A stretch of DNA of 34,098 bases from the NCBI GenBank assembly GCA_017745195.1, contig JAGHZW010000180.1:12569-46666 (forward strand). The letters are read 5' to 3'. Position 1 is the stretch's first letter; every line of letters begins with the position of its first letter. Below the pieces are notes generated by a model. That model saw only the letters and a list, made by a program, of their open reading frames with translations. It was not told where the DNA came from and ran no database searches. The DNA comes from Pseudoxanthomonas sp. GTDB lineage: Bacteria > Pseudomonadota > Gammaproteobacteria > Xanthomonadales > Xanthomonadaceae. Shown here piece by piece: positions 10,976 to 18,728 of this stretch. Made by a program: the position numbers and the translations under genes.

Positions 10976-11210
10976 GTCCACACCGGGTGTGGAAAGCGGA
11001 TGGAAAAGAATGTGGATAACCGCGCAGGCGGCTTGCGCGGCAAGGCTGTCAAGATGTGTGGCGAAAATTTGACCAGGCCGCGGCAGGTGTGCGTCCGGGT
11101 TTTCCACACCCCGTGTGGATGAACTGCGGACAATCATGTGGATAACCGTCGTCACGCCTTGTGTGACGTGGTCGTCAAGAGGGTTGGCGGAAAAATGACC
11201 AGGCGGTTGC
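10974..11210. repeat. Two tandem ~126-bp imperfect repeats with DnaA-box-like 9-mers and TCCACAC palindromes
   Basis: The 329 bp between the Nudix gene and the response regulator contain no gene. Three blocks occur twice at a constant offset of 125-126 bp. The first is a palindrome: TCCACACC-G-GGTGTGGA at 10977-10993 and TCCACAC-CCC-GTGTGGA at 11103-11119. The second is ATGTGGATAACCG, which contains TTATCCACA, the perfect DnaA-box consensus, on the minus strand (11011-11019 and 11137-11145). The third is a 31-nt block starting GTCAAGA and ending TGACCAGGC (11048-11078 and 11173-11203), identical at 25 of 31 positions by hand count. Three further 9-mers are one base off the DnaA consensus: TTGTCCACA (10974), TTTTCCACA (11100) and, on the minus strand, TCATCCACA (11114-11122). 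No dnaA, dnaN or other origin-linked gene is nearby, so this is probably not the chromosomal origin. A DnaA-titration or reactivation site is one possibility. Confidence 0.75.
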
Positions 11211-11263
11211 AGCGTTCGCGCTGCGCCGCCGAGGTTCCACGCGGCGATGGCGCCGCGGTGCGC

Positions 11264-11929
11264 TCAGGCTTCGAGCTGGCGGCTGGGGTCGCTCAGTTCC
11301 AGTTCGCGCAGGACCACGCCGGCCTGGGTCCGGTTGCGCACGCCGAGTCGTTCGAAGATCGCCGACAGGTGCGCCTTGACCGTGCGCTCCTGCACGTCCA
11401 GGCGGTCGGCGATCTGCTTGTTGAGCAGGCCCTGCGCGACCAGGCTGAGCACGCGGAACTGCTGCGGCGACAGGCTGGCCAGGCGTGCGGCCAGCTCGGT
11501 GTCCTGGTGCGAGGACTGCGCCCGCGACACCGACGCGCGCAGCGAGGCCGGCAGCCACTGCTCGCAGGCCAGCACGCTGCGGATCGCCTCGCGCAACTCG
11601 TCCAGGCCGGAGCTCTTGGGCAGGTAGCCGGCCGCGCCGTGGTCGAGCGCGCGGCGCACCACGCGCGGGTCGTCATTGGCCGAGACCACCACCACCGCCA
11701 CCGCCGGGAACTGCGCGCGGATCGCGGCCAGCCCGGCCAGGCCATGGTTGCCCGGCATGTGCAGGTCGAGCAGGACCAGGTCGATGTCGGCGCGCGATTC
11801 GAGCGCGGCGAGCACGCCGTCCAGCGATTCGGCCTCCAGCACCTGCAGCTGGGCCACCGCATCGGCGGCCGCGCCGCGCAGGGCGGCGCGGAACAGCGGG
11901 TGGTCGTCGGCGATCAGCAGGGTCGGCAT
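11264..11929 (-). CDS. LuxR/NarL-type response regulator (CrbR/ErdR-like)
   Basis: The product has 221 residues from the ATG at 11929. An N-terminal receiver domain (about 1-120) has acidic residues Asp8/Asp9 in LLIADDHPLFR, phosphoacceptor Asp55 in LVLLDLHMPG, and the conserved lysine in GYLPKSSG. A C-terminal LuxR-type helix-turn-helix follows (LSPQQFRVLSLVAQGLLNKQ, then IADRLDVQERTVKAHL). The start lies only 20 bp after the stop of the 3-hydroxybutyrate dehydrogenase gene on the same strand, so the two probably share a transcript. The likely partner is the hybrid kinase at 6892-10281, since SSF-type hybrid kinases are classically paired with this class of regulator. A candidate operator lies in the promoter region of the dehydrogenase gene, which would make the system autoregulatory. 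The pairing and target genes are inference. Confidence 0.9.
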   Translation of the reverse strand: MPTLLIADDHPLFRAALRGAAADAVAQLQVLEAESLDGVLAALESRADIDLVLLDLHMPGNHGLAGLAAIRAQFPAVAVVVVSANDDPRVVRRALDHGAAGYLPKSSGLDELREAIRSVLACEQWLPASLRASVSRAQSSHQDTELAARLASLSPQQFRVLSLVAQGLLNKQIADRLDVQERTVKAHLSAIFERLGVRNRTQAGVVLRELELSDPSRQLEA

Positions 11930-11949
11930 CGGGCGACGGGGCAGGGCGG

Positions 11950-12708
11950 TTACTGCACCGTCCAGCCGCCGTCCAGCACCAGCGTCTGACCGGTCATGTT
12001 GCGCGCGGCCGGCGACATCAGGAACGCGGTCGTTCCGGCCAGTTCGTCCATCTCGATGAACACGCCCTTGGGCATCGGCTTGAGCATCACCTGGCTGACC
12101 ACGTCGGCTTCGGAGATGCCGCGGGTGCGTGCCTGGTCGGCGATCTGTTTGTCGACCAGCGGGGTTTTGACGTAGCTGGGGCAGATGGTGTTGATGGTGA
12201 TGTCGGTGTCGGCGGTCTCCAGCGCGATCACCTTGGAGAAGCCGACCAGGCCGTGCTTGGCCGCCACGTAGGCGCTCTTGTACGGGCTGGCGACCAGCGC
12301 GTGGATGCTGCCGATGTTGACGATGCGGCCGAAGCCGCGCTCGCGCATGCCGGGCAGCACCGCACGGGTGAGGCGGGCCACGCCGACCAGCATCACCTGG
12401 ACCAGGAAATCCCACTTGGCCACCGGGAAATCTTCCAGCGGTGAGACATGCTGCAGGCCGGCGTTGTTGACCAGTACCTCGACCGGCCGCGAGATCGCGG
12501 CCAGCGCCGCGGCCACGCTGTCGTCGGAGGTCACGTCCAGCGCGACCGCCTCGGCCGAACCACCGGCCGCGCGGATCTCGGCGGCCACCGCGGCGGCACC
12601 GTCCAGGGCCAGGTCGCTGGCGATGACGTGGTGGCCGGCGCCGGCCAGCGCGTGGGCGATGCCGGCGCCGATGCCGCTGGCCGCGCCGGTGATGAGGATG
12701 CTGCGCAT
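11950..12708 (-). CDS. bdhA: 3-hydroxybutyrate dehydrogenase (SDR family)
   Basis: This is a cytoplasmic NAD-dependent short-chain dehydrogenase that oxidises (R)-3-hydroxybutyrate to acetoacetate. The product is 252 residues from the ATG at 12708, the family length. The nucleotide-binding TGAASGIG is at about residues 7-14, NNAG at 81-84, and the catalytic set Ser134, Tyr147 and Lys151 lies within NIGSIHALV and SPYKSAYVAAKHG. Strong subfamily markers are NNAGLQHVSPLEDFP and a C terminus reading GQTLVLDGGWTVQ. It is the first gene of a probable operon with the LuxR-type regulator and is divergent from the oligomer hydrolase gene (130 bp). Together these would turn exported or internal 3-hydroxybutyrate oligomers into acetoacetate. 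Confidence 0.92.
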   Translation of the reverse strand: MRSILITGAASGIGAGIAHALAGAGHHVIASDLALDGAAAVAAEIRAAGGSAEAVALDVTSDDSVAAALAAISRPVEVLVNNAGLQHVSPLEDFPVAKWDFLVQVMLVGVARLTRAVLPGMRERGFGRIVNIGSIHALVASPYKSAYVAAKHGLVGFSKVIALETADTDITINTICPSYVKTPLVDKQIADQARTRGISEADVVSQVMLKPMPKGVFIEMDELAGTTAFLMSPAARNMTGQTLVLDGGWTVQ

Positions 12709-12781
12709 GGGGGACGTCCGGAGGGTTGGCGGGGATGTGGCGTTCGCTGCGGCCAGCTTAGCAAGCGTTGCCGGGAGCGGC

Positions 12782-12800
12782 TTGGTACCAAAGTACGATG
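12782..12800. promoter_or_regulatory. Palindrome TTGGTACCAA within a motif shared with the GntP/receptor intergenic region
   Basis: TTGGTACCAA (12782-12791) is a perfect 10-bp palindrome and overlaps GTACCAAAGTACGATG (12785-12800), which recurs with 13 of 16 matches at 4458-4473. The site lies in the 130-bp divergent region between bdhA and the oligomer hydrolase gene. On the minus strand a TTGCTAAGCT box resembling an extended -10 follows about 27 nt downstream of the palindrome, a suitable distance for an activator near -40. No direct evidence of binding exists. Confidence 0.45.
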
Positions 12801-12838
12801 ACGGGCGCGGCCCGCACCGGTAGCGTGCAGCATCCCTC

Positions 12839-14710
12839 ATGCCGGCCCATGCCATGCGCCATCCCGCCGCGCCACGCCTGATGCTTCCACTGCTCGTCCT
12901 CGGTGCCGGCCTGCTGGCCGCCTGCGGCAGCACCCCCCGACGCGAGGCCAACGGATCCGGAGCCACCGCCATGATCGAACCGCAGCGCGTCACCGAACAC
13001 CGCGGCAGCGACGACCTGCTCAGCGCCGGCCTCGGCCTGGACGGGCTGCGCGCGATGGCGCCGCCGGCCTTCGCCGACGCCGCGCATCCGACCGCGGCCG
13101 AACTGCGCCGGCGTGCGATCTGGAGCAACTGGCGCGGCATCGCCGACCTGTCGCCGGGCGGTGGCTACGGCTCCGTGTACGGCAGCGTCGTCGCGGTGCC
13201 GGGACGCGAGTATTCGGCGCTGGCGACGCTGCCGGGCGCGAAGCAGCCGCATCGCGTGCTGGTGCAGGTGCCCGACGCCTTCGACCTGGACAAGCGCTGC
13301 GTGGTGGTCGCGCCGGCCTCCGGCTCGCGCGGTGTCTACGGCGCGATCGCCGTGGCCGGCCCGTGGGCGCTGCCGAAGGGGTGCGCGGTGGCCTATACCG
13401 ACAAGGGGGCGGGCAGCGATTACGTGGATCTCGACGCCGGCATCGGCGTACGCCTGGACGGCACGCCGGGCCGGATCGGCGAAGCTACCGACCTGGCGTT
13501 CGCGCCGGAGGTCCCGGCCGGAGCAACCGGCGTGGCGGTCAAGCACGCCCATTCGCAGGACAACCCGGAAGCCGACTGGGGCCGGCACGTGAAGCAGGCG
13601 GCGGAGTTCGCGCTGTCCGCGCTCGGCCGCGCCTTTCCGCAGGCCGCGCCTTTCACCTTCGACAACACCCGGGTCATCGCGGTCGGCATCTCCAACGGCG
13701 GCGGCGCGGTGCTGCGCGCGGCCGAACTCGACGGCGACTGGCTGGATGCGGTCGTGGCCGGCGAGCCGAACGTGTTCGTCGACGGCCATGGCGGCCGTCC
13801 GCTGTACGATTTCGGCACCGAGGCGGCGTTGCTGATGCCGTGCGCGCTGCTGCACCTGCCGGCCGAACGCCTGCCGCAACCGCCGCTGCGTGCCCAGGTC
13901 GAACCGGTGTGGGCGGCGCGCTGCGCCACGCTGCAGGCCGCCGGCATGATCACCGGCGCGGACACCGCCACGCAGGCGCGCTCGGCCTACGAACGGATGC
14001 GCGCCACCGGCTGGACCGACGAGGCACTGCAGGCCGGCGCGCTGAGCGTGGGCTTCGACCTGTGGCGCTCGGTGGCGGTGACCTACGCCTCGGCCTATGG
14101 TCGCTCCGGCATCGGTGCGCACCCGTGCGGCTTCGCGTTCTCGGCGCAGAACCCCGACTTCAGCCCGCGAGCGGCGACCGATGCCGAGCGCGGCGTGTGG
14201 TGGTCCGATGCGGCCGGCATTCCGCCCGGCAATGGCGTCGGCATCGTCGATCCGAAACTGGCACCGCCGGACTTCACGCTGGCTGGCCTGCGCTGCCTGC
14301 GCGACCTGTACGCGGAGAAGGGCGAGGCCGCCGACCGCGTGCGCGCCGGGATCGCGGCCACCCGCGCGGCGATGCCGCGTGCCGGCCTGCCGGTGCTGGT
14401 GGTGCACGGCACCGACGACGGACTGGTGCCGCCGGCGTTCACCAGCGCGCCCTACGTGGCTACCGCGCGCGCCGAAGGTCGCGACCAGGTGCGCTACTGG
14501 CGGGTGCGCAACGGCGAGCACTTCGATGCGTTCCTCGCCCTGCCGGCCTACGGTGCGCGCTACGCGCCGATGCTGCCCTACGTGTATGCCGCGCTCGATC
14601 GCGTCGCCGCGCACCTGGACGGGCAGGCGGCGATGCCGGGCGACGCGGTGATCGAGGCGCGCGGGCGTGGCACCGGCGCGGTGGACCAGGCCCAGTTGCC
14701 GTTGCCGTAA
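12839..14710 (+). CDS. D-(-)-3-hydroxybutyrate oligomer hydrolase, lipoprotein-like signal
   Basis: This enzyme cleaves short 3-hydroxybutyrate oligomers to monomer. The product is 623 residues, and the whole length resembles the 3HBOH family: DDLLSAGLGLDGLRA, then AAELRRRAIWSNWRGIADL, then VPGREYSALATLPGA, then VVVAPASGSRGVYGAIA. The probable nucleophile is Ser285 in VGISNGGGAVL, with later HGTDDGLVPP and NGEHFDAF supplying likely acid and histidine. The N terminus has a hydrophobic segment ending LLAACGS, a lipobox, so the protein is probably an exported lipoprotein. Starts at 12839 or at the ATG at 12854 both keep this signal. The gene is divergent from bdhA. An exported hydrolase, an outer-membrane receptor and a permease in one locus would suit scavenging of external oligomers. 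Confidence 0.9.
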   Translation: MPAHAMRHPAAPRLMLPLLVLGAGLLAACGSTPRREANGSGATAMIEPQRVTEHRGSDDLLSAGLGLDGLRAMAPPAFADAAHPTAAELRRRAIWSNWRGIADLSPGGGYGSVYGSVVAVPGREYSALATLPGAKQPHRVLVQVPDAFDLDKRCVVVAPASGSRGVYGAIAVAGPWALPKGCAVAYTDKGAGSDYVDLDAGIGVRLDGTPGRIGEATDLAFAPEVPAGATGVAVKHAHSQDNPEADWGRHVKQAAEFALSALGRAFPQAAPFTFDNTRVIAVGISNGGGAVLRAAELDGDWLDAVVAGEPNVFVDGHGGRPLYDFGTEAALLMPCALLHLPAERLPQPPLRAQVEPVWAARCATLQAAGMITGADTATQARSAYERMRATGWTDEALQAGALSVGFDLWRSVAVTYASAYGRSGIGAHPCGFAFSAQNPDFSPRAATDAERGVWWSDAAGIPPGNGVGIVDPKLAPPDFTLAGLRCLRDLYAEKGEAADRVRAGIAATRAAMPRAGLPVLVVHGTDDGLVPPAFTSAPYVATARAEGRDQVRYWRVRNGEHFDAFLALPAYGARYAPMLPYVYAALDRVAAHLDGQAAMPGDAVIEARGRGTGAVDQAQLPLP

Positions 14711-14730
14711 CACCGGAGCCCGCCGCCGCG

Positions 14731-14755
14731 CGTGGGCCGTCATCCGCGGCCCACG
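14731..14755 (+). terminator. GC hairpin after the oligomer hydrolase gene
   Basis: CGTGGGCCG (14731-14739) and CGGCCCACG (14747-14755) pair perfectly over 9 bp with a 7-nt loop, 20 bp after the stop codon. No T-run follows, so termination would need help or the hairpin may protect the mRNA end. Confidence 0.4.
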
Positions 14756-14787
14756 TCCGCCGCGGTTATGCTGGCCGTGTTCCCGCC

Positions 14788-15414
14788 ATGGCCGACCGCA
14801 TGACCCGCCACTTCTCGATGCTGCGCGATTTCCAGCTGGCCGACTGGTTCACCCTGGCCAACGCGTTCTGCGGCACCGGCGCGATCTTCGCGGCGATGCG
14901 CTTCCTGCACGAGGGGCGCACCGGCGACCTGCTGCTGGGCATGGCGCTGATCCCGCTGGCCTTCGTCTTCGACGCGCTCGACGGCCGCATCGCCCGCTGG
15001 CGCAAGTCGTCCTCGACCCTGGGCCGGGAGCTGGACTCGCTGGCCGACATCATCTCCTTCGGCGTCGCCCCGGCGGCGCTGGCCTATGCCTGCGGCATGC
15101 AGGGCGGCTGGGACTGGCTGGTGCTGTCCTGGTTCGTCTGCTGCGGGGTCAGCCGCCTGGCCCGTTACAACGTCACCGCCGAGCAGCTGTCCGAGGGCGA
15201 GGACAAGGTGAAGTACTTCGAAGGCACGCCGATCCCGACCAGCCTGGTCCTGGTCATCGTGCTGGCGGTGGCCACCGCGCTGGGCCGGATCGGCGCCGAC
15301 CTGTGGGGCGGCTACTGGCAGCTCGGGCCGTGGCGGCTGCACCCGCTGGTCCTGCTGTTCGCGGTGTCCGGCTCGCTGATGATCAGCAAGACCCTGCGCA
15401 TCCCCAAGCCCTGA
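14788..15414 (+). CDS. pssA: CDP-diacylglycerol--serine O-phosphatidyltransferase
   Basis: This inner-membrane CDP-alcohol phosphatidyltransferase makes phosphatidylserine, the precursor of phosphatidylethanolamine. The product is 208 residues from the ATG at 14788; an ATG four codons later is an alternative. The complete class motif D-x2-DG-x2-AR-x8-G-x3-D-x3-D is present, with Asp62, Asp65-Gly66, Ala69-Arg70, Gly79, Asp83 and Asp87. Several hydrophobic helices follow (for example LVLVIVLAVATALGRIG). The N-terminal FQLADWFTLANAFCGTGA is typical of the membrane-embedded PssA type rather than the E. coli soluble type. It lies upstream of phaE but a link between phospholipid and PHA synthesis is not implied by sequence. 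Confidence 0.87.
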   Translation: MADRMTRHFSMLRDFQLADWFTLANAFCGTGAIFAAMRFLHEGRTGDLLLGMALIPLAFVFDALDGRIARWRKSSSTLGRELDSLADIISFGVAPAALAYACGMQGGWDWLVLSWFVCCGVSRLARYNVTAEQLSEGEDKVKYFEGTPIPTSLVLVIVLAVATALGRIGADLWGGYWQLGPWRLHPLVLLFAVSGSLMISKTLRIPKP

Positions 15415-15464
15415 AACCGGGGCGCCACGCGGCGCTGCTAGAATCGGGGCGTACCGGAGGATCC

Positions 15465-16961
15465 ATGGCCAACGCACCGTTCGGACAATTTCCCGGCGAT
15501 TTCGAATCGCTCGCCCGGCAGTACTGGAATACCTGGAACGAGCTGCTCGGTCGCGGCAGTTCGTTCGACGCCTGGGGCCTGGCCGGCGGCATGCCGCCCG
15601 GGCTGGGCGGGATGGACCCGGGCACCTACGACTGGTACCAGCGCATGCAGCGGCTGGCCGCCGACTTCAGCGGCGGTGGCCGCGCGCCCGACATCGCCCG
15701 CGCCTGGCGCGAGATGCTGGACGTGCAGGGCACCGACGCGTTCGGTGGACTGCTGCGCTCGATGCACGGCGGACTGGCCGGCGGCGCCTGGCTGGAGCAG
15801 ATCCGGCCGCTGCTGGACATGCTGCTGCGCCCGCTGCGCGAGCAGAGCGCCGAATGGCTGCAGCGTCCGGCCTTCGGTCCGGCGCGCGAACACCAGGAGC
15901 GCCTGCAGGCGCTGGCCCTGGCCTGGCAGGAATGGGAGCAGCGCAACGAAGCCTTCAACGCGGTGCTGGCCCAGGCCGTCGAAAGTGCACATGCGCGCTT
16001 CGAGAAGTTGCTCGGCCAGCACGATGCACCCGGCAAGCGCCTGGAATCGGCGCGCGCGCTGTTCGACCTGTGGATCGACGCGGCCGAGGAGGCCTGGGCC
16101 GAAATCGCGCTGTCGGACGAGTACCGGCACGTCTATGCGGAGATGACCAACGCGCTGATGCGGCTGCGGCTGGGCCTGCAGCGCGAGGTGGAGCAGTTCG
16201 GCACGCTGCTGGGCCTGCCCGGGCGCAGCGAGCTGGATGCCCTGCACCGCAAGGTCGCCGACCTGGAGCGCTCGCTGCACGCCGCACGACGCGGCAAGCC
16301 GGTCCAGGCCGCGCGTACGGCGCCGCCGCCGCGTGCGCGGCGTGCCGCGGCGGCCGTGGAGCCGGTCGCCGATCCGGTCGTCGAAAAAGCGGCCGCCGCC
16401 GTGGCGCCATCGAAGAGCACGCGCAAGCCTGCACGCAGCCCCGCCCGGAAGAAGGCCGTGGCGAAGCGTCCGTCCCTGCGCAAGCCGATGCCGGCGAACA
16501 CGAAGAAGGCTGATCGGAAGGCTGATCGGGCCACGTCGCGTCCGGCGGCGGTGCGTTCGGTCGCGGCCACCACGGCGGTCAAGGCCGTCGAGGCGAAGCG
16601 CGCTTCGGCCGGTGCGAAACAGGCCCAGGCCACCACGGCCGATGCGACGCCTCGGGTGAGCATGGCCACGCCGGAGAAGAAGGCCGCGAAGGCCGCGGCC
16701 CGCGTGGCGGCTGCGAAGCCTGCGGCCGCAGGCGTGCAGTCCACGACAGCGACCGCTTCCCGCAAGCCTGCGGCAGTGGCGCCGGTCGAGCGCAAAGCCG
16801 GTGTCCGCAACGGCACGCGGGCGGCCAGGACGGCGTCGACGCGTGCGCCGGCGACGGCCAAGGTCGTGTCGATGAAGGACTGGGTCAGCCGCAACCTGGG
16901 CGAGAAGGAGCCGGCCGGCAAGGGCAAGTCCGGTGGCCGCCGTGGAGGACGTGACCGATGA
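15465..16961 (+). CDS. phaE: Class III PHA synthase subunit PhaE with a long histone-H1-like tail
   Basis: PhaE is the non-catalytic partner of PhaC in class III polyhydroxyalkanoate synthase and works at the granule surface. The start at 15465 follows a GGAGG at 15456-15460 and gives MANAPFGQFPGDFESLARQY. The product is 498 residues, longer than usual for the family. Residues 1 to about 280 look like ordinary PhaE: helical, with ALAWQEWEQRNEAFNAV, then ARALFDLWIDAAEEAWAE, and a coiled coil (LDALHRKVADLERSLHAAR) where the family normally ends. From about 280 to 498 the protein is almost entirely Lys, Arg, Ala, Pro, Ser and Thr (KPARSPARKKAVAKRPSL, for instance), like histone H1 or the phasin PhaF. 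It ends with a short ordered-looking segment, MKDWVSRNLGEKEP. The stop overlaps the phaC start by 4 bp. Confidence 0.92.
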   Translation: MANAPFGQFPGDFESLARQYWNTWNELLGRGSSFDAWGLAGGMPPGLGGMDPGTYDWYQRMQRLAADFSGGGRAPDIARAWREMLDVQGTDAFGGLLRSMHGGLAGGAWLEQIRPLLDMLLRPLREQSAEWLQRPAFGPAREHQERLQALALAWQEWEQRNEAFNAVLAQAVESAHARFEKLLGQHDAPGKRLESARALFDLWIDAAEEAWAEIALSDEYRHVYAEMTNALMRLRLGLQREVEQFGTLLGLPGRSELDALHRKVADLERSLHAARRGKPVQAARTAPPPRARRAAAAVEPVADPVVEKAAAAVAPSKSTRKPARSPARKKAVAKRPSLRKPMPANTKKADRKADRATSRPAAVRSVAATTAVKAVEAKRASAGAKQAQATTADATPRVSMATPEKKAAKAAARVAAAKPAAAGVQSTTATASRKPAAVAPVERKAGVRNGTRAARTASTRAPATAKVVSMKDWVSRNLGEKEPAGKGKSGGRRGGRDR

Positions 16962-18052
16962 GCCAGGCACACGGCGGATCGACCGGCCCGCTGCATTTCA
17001 ATCCGCTGGACTTGGCCCAGGAAGCCTGGGAATTCCAGAAGCGCCTGGCCGACGGCATGCGCGTGCTCGGCGAGGTGCCGGAGGTCGACTACGGCGCCAC
17101 CGCGCGCGAGGAAGTCTGGCGCGATGGCAAGACCGTGCTGTACCGCTTTGTCGGCGACGCACCGGCCACGGCCAAGGGCCCGCCGCTGCTGATCGTCTAC
17201 GCGCTGGTCAACCGCCCGTACATGGTCGACCTGCAGCACGACCGCTCGCTGGTGAAGGGCCTGCTGGCGCTGGGCCTGGACGTGTACGTGATCGACTGGG
17301 GCTACCCGGACCGCTCCGACCGCTACCTGACCCTGGACGACTACATCAACCGCTACATCGACGGCGCGGTGGACCACCTGGTCGAGGCCAGCGGCGGGCC
17401 GGTGAACCTGCTCGGCGTGTGCCAGGGTGGTTCGTTCTCGCTGTGCTATTCCTCGCTGCATCCGGAGAAGGTGCGCAACCTGGTGACCATGGTCACCCCG
17501 GTCGACTTCCAGACCCCGGACAACATGCTGTCCAGCTGGGTGCGCGAGCTCGACGTGGACCTGTTCGTCGACGCGCTGGGCAATGTCCCGGCCGACCTGA
17601 TGAACGCCAGCTACCTGATGCTCAAGCCGTTCCGGCTGAACCTGCAGAAGTACGTCGGCCTGGTCGACACGCTCGACAACCCGAAGGCGGTCGAGGACTT
17701 CCTGCGCATGGAGAAGTGGATCTTCGACTCGCCCGACCAGGCCGGTGAAGCCTTCCGTGACTTCATCAAGCAGTTCTACCAGGGCAACGCCTTCGTCAAC
17801 GGCACCGCCACCATCGGTGGGCAGAAGGTCGACCTCGGCTTCGTCGACATGCCGGTGCTGAACATCTACGCCGAGCAGGACCACCTGGTGCCGCCCGATG
17901 CCTCGCGCGCGCTGGCCGGCCTGGTCGGCAGCGACGACTACACCGAGCTGGGCTTCAAGGGCGGGCACATCGGCATCTACGTGTCCAGCCGCGCCCAGCG
18001 CGAAGTGCCGGCCGCGATCCACCGCTGGCTGGCGGCGCGCCGCGGCACCTGA
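16958..18052 (+). CDS. phaC: Class III poly(R)-hydroxyalkanoate synthase catalytic subunit PhaC
   Basis: This alpha/beta-hydrolase-fold polymerase joins (R)-3-hydroxyacyl-CoA units into PHA. The product is 364 residues, the normal length for class III. The ATG overlaps the phaE stop (ATGA), which implies translational coupling. The lipase-like box is GVCQGG with nucleophile Cys155. The other triad members are Asp308 in YAEQDHLVPP and His337 in GGHIGIYVSSR, at spacings close to those of class III enzymes. Substrate is probably 3-hydroxybutyryl-CoA or another short-chain monomer, as is usual for class III. No phaA or phaB is in the window, so monomer supply comes from elsewhere. The next gene begins 2 bp after the stop. 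Confidence 0.95.
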   Translation: MSQAHGGSTGPLHFNPLDLAQEAWEFQKRLADGMRVLGEVPEVDYGATAREEVWRDGKTVLYRFVGDAPATAKGPPLLIVYALVNRPYMVDLQHDRSLVKGLLALGLDVYVIDWGYPDRSDRYLTLDDYINRYIDGAVDHLVEASGGPVNLLGVCQGGSFSLCYSSLHPEKVRNLVTMVTPVDFQTPDNMLSSWVRELDVDLFVDALGNVPADLMNASYLMLKPFRLNLQKYVGLVDTLDNPKAVEDFLRMEKWIFDSPDQAGEAFRDFIKQFYQGNAFVNGTATIGGQKVDLGFVDMPVLNIYAEQDHLVPPDASRALAGLVGSDDYTELGFKGGHIGIYVSSRAQREVPAAIHRWLAARRGT

Positions 18053-18054
18053 GC

Positions 18055-18474
18055 ATGGCGCGGGGCGGGCCGGCGCTGGCAGGGCCACGCGCAGGGCGAT
18101 GGCCACGCTGCCTGGCCTGGCTGCTGGTCGGCGCGTTCACCATGACAACGCATGCGCAGGTGCCGGCCACCGTCGCCGACGCCGAGATCCGCGCGCTGAT
18201 CGCGCAGCTCGGCCAGTCGTCGTGCCGCTTCCAGCGCAACGGCCGCTGGTACGACGCCGTCGCCGCGCAGGCGCACCTGCAGCGCAAGTACGACTGGGCG
18301 CAGCGGCGCGGCATGGAAGGCGACGCGGAGGCGTTCATCGAGCGCGCCGCCAGCCGCAGCAGCTTCAGCGGCCGCGCCTACCGGGTCGCCTGTCCCGGCC
18401 AGGCGGAAGTGGACGCCGGTGACTGGTTCCGCAAGCGGCTTGCAGCGCTGCGCGCGGCCGCGCCGGCGCGCTAG
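18055..18474 (+). CDS. DUF5329/YfeK-like exported protein
   Basis: This protein of 139 residues has an N-terminal basic stretch and hydrophobic signal (about residues 18-35, ending TTHAQ), so the mature part is probably periplasmic. The mature part matches the layout of the DUF5329 (YfeK) group: EIRALIAQLGQSSCRFQRNG, then RWYDAVAAQAHLQRKYDW, then a region with SFSGRAYRVACPG. Two cysteines, in SSCRFQ and VACPG, could form a disulphide. The start is 2 bp after the phaC stop, so it may ride on the phaE-phaC transcript. No function is known for the family and none is proposed. Confidence 0.7.
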   Translation: MARGGPALAGPRAGRWPRCLAWLLVGAFTMTTHAQVPATVADAEIRALIAQLGQSSCRFQRNGRWYDAVAAQAHLQRKYDWAQRRGMEGDAEAFIERAASRSSFSGRAYRVACPGQAEVDAGDWFRKRLAALRAAAPAR

Positions 18475-18505
18475 ACTGCCCGCAACAGCCCGACGGAGCC
18501 AGCGC

Positions 18506-18715
18506 ATGAACGCCAGCAATGTGAGTCCCGGACTGTCCCGCTCGCTGAACGACCGCATGATCGCCGGCGTGATGGGCGGCATCGCCCATCGCTACGGCTG
18601 GAGCTCCACCTGGCTGCGGATCATCTACGTGGTGGTTTCGCTGGCCTCGGCCGCGTTCCCCGGCATCCTCGTCTACCTGGTGCTGTGGCTGCTGATCCCG
18701 AACGAAGCCGATTGA
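18506..18715 (+). CDS. PspC-domain small membrane protein
   Basis: This is a 69-residue protein from the ATG at 18506, with GACGGAG upstream. It is essentially one PspC domain: SLNDRMIAGVMGGIAHRYG followed by WLRIIYVVVSLASAAFPGI and a second hydrophobic half LVYLVLWLLIPNEAD. Two membrane segments are likely. In other bacteria PspC is part of the phage-shock envelope-stress response, but stand-alone PspC-domain proteins of this size are common and their role is often unknown. No pspA or pspB is nearby. Confidence 0.85.
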   Translation: MNASNVSPGLSRSLNDRMIAGVMGGIAHRYGWSSTWLRIIYVVVSLASAAFPGILVYLVLWLLIPNEAD

Positions 18716-18728
18716 AGAACCGGGCATC

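Noticed and set aside
10977-11119. A CRISPR array from the repeated TCCACAC palindromes
   Set aside because: There are only two copies, they sit in a 126-bp duplication with conserved intervening sequence, and no cas gene is present.
10974-11210. The chromosomal replication origin oriC
   Set aside because: Despite the DnaA boxes there is no AT-rich unwinding region, and no dnaA, dnaN, recF, gyrB or rpmH nearby. A DnaA-binding accessory site is the more careful reading.
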